Below, piece after piece: positions 59,406-64,000 of a DNA stretch of 64,000 bases. Source of the DNA: Coprinus comatus. Lineage: Eukaryota; Basidiomycota; Agaricomycetes; Agaricales; Agaricaceae. The notes under the pieces were generated by a model. The model was not told the DNA's origin. It did not search any database and saw nothing but the letters and a program-made list of their open reading frames with translations. Every line of letters begins with the position of its first letter. The stretch's first letter is position 1. The stretch spans positions 1,984,001 through 2,048,000 of the forward strand of contig JAWPGT010000001.1 in assembly GCA_034638255.1 (NCBI GenBank), given 5' to 3'. Position numbers and translations under genes: made by a program.

Positions 59406-60038
59406 ATGAGCTTGGCAGAGAAAATAGGTCAGCCAGGAAAGCATAGACTATGGACACGATCCGAGAATGATGTATTAATTAGGTTCACTTTTATTCTGTC
59501 CTCAATGTGGGACATTACTAGATCAACCAAAAGATGGTGAGGCGGCGGTCATTTGCGAACAGTGTCGGTACGAAGAACCTGCAGGATGTACGTTGTTGAT
59601 AGAAGTGGATTGTCCAACGCAATTGATAGCTTCCAACTAGCTTACGACAATATTGTGATTACTACCCGTTCTCACCCTGACGCATTTCCATCAGCATTAA
59701 GACAAAAGAGAAAGACCCAGACCAAGCTACACGAGACGGGAGACCAAGGAACCAAGGTAAGCTTTACCTACACATCTAAGGCACGAGGGAGGTTCTTAAT
59801 GTACTCTCAGGTTTCAGAAAAGTGCCCCGCTTGTGGACACATGGAGGCGTATTCAAAGGAAATGCAGGTATGGCGTTATTGAGCTGATACAAATAAATTT
59901 TAACTTGAGGCCAGTTACGAAGCGCGGACGAAGGGTCAACCATTTTCTACTGGGTGAGTGGGTGAAGAGGCCAAGTGATCAAAACTAACAAAGATCTAGT
60001 GTACATCATGTAAACATGGGTGGCGTGTCAACAATTGA
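59406..60038 (+). CDS. RPA12: Rpa12, RNA polymerase I subunit (A12.2)
   Basis: Zinc-ribbon subunit of RNA polymerase I with transcript-cleavage activity related to TFIIS. Exons 59406-59427, 59483-59591, 59630-59756, 59811-59867, 59915-59953 and 60000-60038 give 130 residues in phase. The N-terminal ribbon is MSLAEKIGSLLFCPQCGTLL with a second CEQC pair. The C-terminal ribbon has KCPACGH, the catalytic-loop motif LRSADEG and the last pair in FYWCTSCKHGW. The donor of the second intron must be GTTGTT (at 59592) rather than the better-looking GTACGT four bases earlier, which would give a stop. The 3' end is 20 bp from the convergent OST5 stop. Confidence 0.9.
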
Positions 60039-60058
60039 GCAGAAGTTGGATATATTAC

Positions 60059-60406
60059 TCAAACATATACGCCTACACTGCAGAATAGGGCGACAACACC
60101 AAATCCTCCAAGAAGGCTGGCAGTGGATGCAACAGCTAGTTCTCGCGTAGGAACCTTTTTCTTTGGTATACTGCAGGTAGTCAAGTTAACAGAGACATTG
60201 GAGTGAGTGATAGTGGTCATACGTAGTGAAGTAGAAGGCAAGAGCAAAAGTAGAAGCCAGAAGGACTAAAGCGAGTGAAGGCAGCGTTGAGGTAGGGATG
60301 ATGGGGCTGAACGAAGGCAATGCTTTGAACACATTCTACTTGAAAATGAGAATGAGGAGACGATTGGAGACGTGGTGCATACCTTGGCCTCGATGTAATC
60401 AGCCAT
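60059..60406 (-). CDS. OST5: Ost5/TMEM258, small oligosaccharyltransferase subunit
   Basis: Two-span membrane subunit of ER oligosaccharyltransferase, which moves the Alg10-capped glycan to proteins. Exons (minus) 60406-60383, 60335-60223 and 60170-60059 give 82 residues in phase. Membrane segment one is STLPSLALVLLASTFALAFY and segment two ends SLLGGFGVVALFCSVGVYV, matching the SLxxGFG...VGIYV end of the TMEM258 family. A KKK turn lies between them. The gene is easily missed because every exon is short. Confidence 0.85.
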
Positions 60407-60532
60407 GGTGGCAATGACGATGATATTACGCCCAGAGCGTGTTTAAACGTCACACATCAACTGAGACAAACACACGTAATCACTACATATCAACCGCCTT
60501 CCCAACCGCCCTCTCTTCCCAATACACCCACA

Positions 60533-61193
60533 ATGTCCGCCTCTCAAAAGATTCAGCAGCACCCCGTCTTTCTCCAGGTCCAAAATAAGGCCCAGCAGCA
60601 CATTCAGCAGCTCGACAAAGAGGTAAATCCCAATTATGACGTACACAGAATCAAAGCTCACTCCTCTTTTCCAGCTTTCCAAGTATCCGGTCCTCAACAA
60701 TTTGGAACAACGCACCCAAGTCCCTAAGAGCTATGCTGTCCTTGGTGCAGTTCTCCTCATTGCAATCCTCCACACTATCAATCCTCTTGCCGCCCCCGTC
60801 TCAAATCTCGTCGGTTGGGGCCTGCCCGCATATCTCTCCTTTAAGGCACTTGAGACACCTTCCCCTAACGATGACGTCCAATGGTTAACCTATTGGGTTG
60901 TCTTCGGTTTCTTCAACTTCTTAGAAAGCTTTGCTATCCGTCTGGTGTTGTACTACGTCCCCTGGTATTACGCATTCAAGACCGTTTTCATTCTCTGGTT
61001 GCAGCTTCCTGCCTTTCGCGTACGTTATTTTTTTGTTGTCTTCCAAACGAGCCTGTTTTGGACTAAACTGCATCACTTTCAGGGTGCCCAAACTACGTAT
61101 TTCACTCTACTCAAGCCCGTCTTGTCCAGCCTGACTTCTCAGTCTGGCGCTGTTGCTCCAACGACCACCACTGCAGACCCACATCAAGAGTGA
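60533..61193 (+). CDS. YOP1: Yop1/DP1 (TB2/HVA22) ER-tubule-shaping protein
   Basis: Reticulon-like protein whose wedge hairpins curve ER tubules. Exons 60533-60622, 60675-61019 and 61083-61193 give 181 residues in phase. The N-terminal amphipathic region includes LSKYPVLNNLEQRTQVPKSY. Two long hydrophobic hairpins follow, with NLVGWGLPAYLSFKALETP and the family signature WLTYWVVFGFFNFLESF. The conserved WLQLPAFRGAQTTYF closes the domain. The start lies 126 bp from the divergent OST5. Confidence 0.94.
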
Positions 61194-63879
61194 TGAATCA
61201 CCTTCCGGTGGTACTTCACTATCTTGCGCTGTCTCCCTTCTGAGATAGATCCTTTTCTATGTTGCTTTCTATCTTCCATAGACTTTTTGACTCTGTTAAT
61301 AATGCATTTCTTCGTGGTTTACAATATATTAGTACTTGATCTACGCTTTCGCGAAATGCAAACTTGGTTTGATAACTTGAATCCTCACTGTCCAACGCGG
61401 TGATTTCCGAGATTTTGACACTATGACTCAAGCACGCGCTTTCCTCCTGCTTTTCCTCGTGTTGTTAATCTGCGTCTATGTTCGTTGTTGAGGCCTTTTC
61501 GCCTACGCAACTGTCATTTTCATTGGGATCGAGATATCCGCCCATTGTTAAGTAATGTTACACCTGGTGGGTGTTTCACCGTGTTGGGACTACCCAGCGC
61601 CAAATGAACATGATCTGCGCCTGATTTGCACCCGATCTGTGCTACTATCGTTACCCAGAAGTTCGGAATCACCAGAAGTTCGGAATGTCACAAGAGTGAC
61701 CGTGATAGTTTCAACCTCCGCTTGACGCTAGCGTGTGCGGACATTCAATGATATGTGATGTGCAATCAATACCTCATCAATATTCAATATCCGACATGGC
61801 AAGGCTTCGGCAGGCGTGACAACTCTCCCAAAAATTTTCTTCAAAACCCCACTTTCCTTCTCGCAAAAAATGGTATGATGGCATTCAGAGTAGTGTAAAT
61901 AATAAGCATACAAGTTCTCAGGTGAAAACTTGCCCCGAGCGAGGAGGAAAGCGGGAATTCCGAACTTGTGGTGATTCCGAACTTCTGGGTAACGATAGTA
62001 TCACATTGTAAATTGCTACATCAATATTTATGTCGTAATATTTATATCTATGATGTCGAGACTCAATGAACTATCTTGTACTTTTCAAGGAGAGTCCAAA
62101 AAACGTGGTGGTATGCATACATTCAACGGGTGGATGTTGGGTGGAGTCCGCATAATTTACCTCGCACGATAAGTATGTCACCACTGCCGAGAGATGTCAG
62201 CAAACGACGGATGGTTACAAACAACGAAGCAATCCAAGTACAATTGACACGCGGTGATGGGCTTGTTGTTTATTCTTTGCCACATGGCAAACAGTTGCCG
62301 TCAGCATGGCCAGTTCTGGGAGTCGTAAGGTAGAAAGAAACCATGCTCCCCCACAAAATCTACTTACTAACACTATACCTAAGCTTTGGCCTTTATATTA
62401 AGGTATTGATGGAAGGTCTAGAGTGTAGTTCCACAGAGAAGAAGAAGATTCGATGAGAGAATCACTCAAAGAGACCAAAGAAGTAGTAACTGCTATCTTG
62501 GTATATATTTCAGATGAAAAAAGGATGTTTCAAAGCAGTGGATATATATTTTAAGATGACACACCCTTTATGAGCGTACATCATACCCAATACTAGTGTA
62601 AATAATGCCTTTTCAAGGAAAACCAGGTGAATTTGACGAAATTACATTACGGTGTCACAGTGTGGCACTTGACACATGATGTGGGTAGTTCTTGGTGAGA
62701 CCTACCTTAAGTATAGTGTATTATTACCAGACGCGGTCTACAAATATTTACTCGCCAGAGTAGGGTACAAAGTAAAACAATTTTTGTTCCTAAACTTATG
62801 GATATACAAGTATGTACTTACTACTTGTGGCCTGCTTTTGGCATAATCTGGGTATGACCAAGTTATGACGAAAATAGCACCAAAACTCCGGGCCTCGCGA
62901 ACCATCCGGAAGCTCCGCTGTGAATTTAAGTGGCCACTTTCTCATTTTTTGTCATCGTATATATGAATTGACAATGGCGGATATGATATCTAAATTATGA
63001 AATCCGAGAGTTCCTGTTTACTGGGCGATGAATGTGTTGTACTGAACCTCACAATGGTGTGACCCCAGTGACCGTTCCCAAAGTAGGAAAGGGTAAGATC
63101 ACAATTTTTTATCTAACTATCGTCCCATATCACCCTTACCAATGCTACTAACGGCCAGCTGTTCCGCGGTGAGACAAATTCAACGTTTTCTTCGGTAGTC
63201 TCATTGTGACTGAATATATTCGAGAGCTTGGCAACCATTGAAGGCTAATTAAAGCATCGAGCGTACATGTTGTAGGTCCCACTGGGTACTAGAAATCATT
63301 GAGGTTTGATTCTACACGAGTATACAAGAGTATACAGGCATCTTCACGAGTAAAAAGATATCTCACAGAGTTATGTTATCAGATGTTCCTTTTTGAAAGG
63401 TTTGATATTGTCTATTTATAAACCTAACCTAGTACACAACAGACTCAGAGAATCGAGATCAATTAAGGTCGTTTCATGTGTCTCAAGCATCAATGCAGCA
63501 CAAAGACAAGACCGGCTGTTTCTGGCAACAACCTAATAGGGTTTACTCACACAAAATACTATGAAGCATATGGATCAGGACGCGTGCAGTAGGTATGCAA
63601 TCGAGTGGTATTATAAGCGTTGGCGTATTAACTCCACTCCCCACAGATAGCCGAATCATTCTGAATGGTCTTCTTTGCCCGAGGTGAAAAAATAGATACA
63701 TCCATTGCATAAAGGATTTTGCCGCGAAACAGAAATGAATGGCGGAAACTCCATTCGAGGTGTGCATGTGCTTCGCATCAAGGCAGCCAGTGCGAACCTA
63801 GCTCTGGTATACCTTATAATACCTCACTCAATTCAACCCCGCACCGTCGCCTCCTTTCCAACTCTTACATCATCTCGTC
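61194..63879. other. Gene-poor AT-rich tract
   Basis: 2.7 kb between YOP1 and the UNC93-like gene, the longest gap in the window. Apart from the MITE listed separately I find no supported gene; open frames here are short and mostly begin with non-ATG codons. A short direct repeat (GAGTATACA twice) lies near 63318-63338. Confidence 0.55.
61645..61998. mobile_element. 354-bp MITE with 42-bp terminal inverted repeats and TA target duplication
   Basis: The first 42 bases (61645-61686) and the reverse complement of the last 42 (61957-61998) agree at 41 of 42 positions; both begin CTATCGTTACCCAGAAG. TA flanks both ends (61643-61644, 61999-62000). Each inverted repeat contains two tandem copies of AGAAGTTCGGAAT (the inner copy in the right arm reads ACAAGTTCGGAAT). 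There is no transposase frame inside, so it is non-autonomous. The TA duplication suggests a Tc1/mariner-type source. Confidence 0.88.
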
Positions 63880-64000
63880 ATGAGCGACAAAGATGGCACG
63901 GATACCAGTGAACAGCTGCAGATCTATGTGCGCCCGACTGGCCTGAAGGGCCTCTATGCCCATCCTGTTACGCAAGTAACCATGCTTGGATTTGTCTGCT
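63880..64000 (+). CDS. UNC93-like/DUF895 membrane protein, N-terminal fragment
   Basis: Starts at ATG 63880 and runs off the right edge. The visible frame gives a hydrophilic start (MSDKDGTDTSEQL) followed by TGLKGLYAHPVTQVTMLGFV, which matches the conserved beginning of fungal UNC93-like major-facilitator proteins (Y/F-x-H-P-x-T-Q-V-x-M-L-G-F-V-C). Function in fungi is unclear. The assignment rests on about 40 residues. Confidence 0.65.
   Translation, partial: MSDKDGTDTSEQLQIYVRPTGLKGLYAHPVTQVTMLGFVC

Noticed and set aside
62076..62333. 85-codon frame in the gene-poor tract
   Set aside because: Non-ATG first codon, no homology, no clear introns; treated as chance.

Overview
The window is a gene-dense stretch of a fungal nuclear genome, most likely a basidiomycete of the Agaricomycetes type. 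The basis is many short GT-AG introns (about 48-70 nt, up to 18 in one gene), ATG starts without bacterial ribosome binding sites, and a fungal housekeeping gene set (Ugo1, Spc7, Mtq2, Prp17, tricalbin, an Sfp1-like factor). I saw no rRNA, tRNA or CRISPR. The exon models below were built by hand from splice signals, family conservation and reading-phase bookkeeping; almost all close exactly in phase.

Layout. 1-8 kb: the 5' part of an unrecognised gene (-), Npl4 (+), a membrane-tailed Nudix CoA-diphosphatase-like protein (-) and Ugo1 (-). 8-17.6 kb: a 1472-residue tricalbin (+), the eRF1 methyltransferase Mtq2 (-), a small tandem-C2 paralogue of tricalbin (+) and uracil-DNA glycosylase (-). 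17.8-28.2 kb: kinesin-6 (-) head to head with the kinetochore scaffold Spc7 (+), then a Ser/Thr-rich coiled-coil orphan (-). 28.4-35 kb: Alg10 (-), an F-box protein (+) and a TauD-type dioxygenase (-). 35-41.3 kb: an OPT transporter (+) divergent from the dioxygenase, then Prp19 (-) and Sgt2 (+) head to head. 41.5-44.7 kb: two tandem Lyc1-like acetyltransferase genes, the second broken. 45.7-54.4 kb: a protein joining three Myb repeats to Sfp1-like zinc fingers (-), Prp17 (+), a small secreted repeat-peptide precursor (+) and Mcm3 (+). 54.9-61.2 kb: Spc25 (-) head to head with a Dbf2/Sid2-like kinase carrying an apparent one-base loss (+), an orphan (-), Rpa12 (+), Ost5 (-) and Yop1 (+). 61.2-63.9 kb: a gene-poor tract with a 354-bp MITE. 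The 5' end of an UNC93-like transporter closes the window.

Common threads. Several cell-division genes sit here (Spc7, kinesin-6, Spc25, the Dbf2-like kinase, Mcm3), and the promoters of all five carry ACGCGT (MCB-like) hexamers, which suggests shared G1/S-type control. Other themes are the ER and its contacts (tricalbin, Yop1, Ost5, Alg10) and splicing (Prp19, Prp17).

The most novel item is the 99-residue precursor at 51110-51462. It has a signal peptide, a run of seven X-Ala/X-Pro dipeptides, and four exact GNSDW units, each followed by Arg-Arg or Lys-Arg. That is the architecture of a kexin-processed secreted peptide, and I do not recognise the core.
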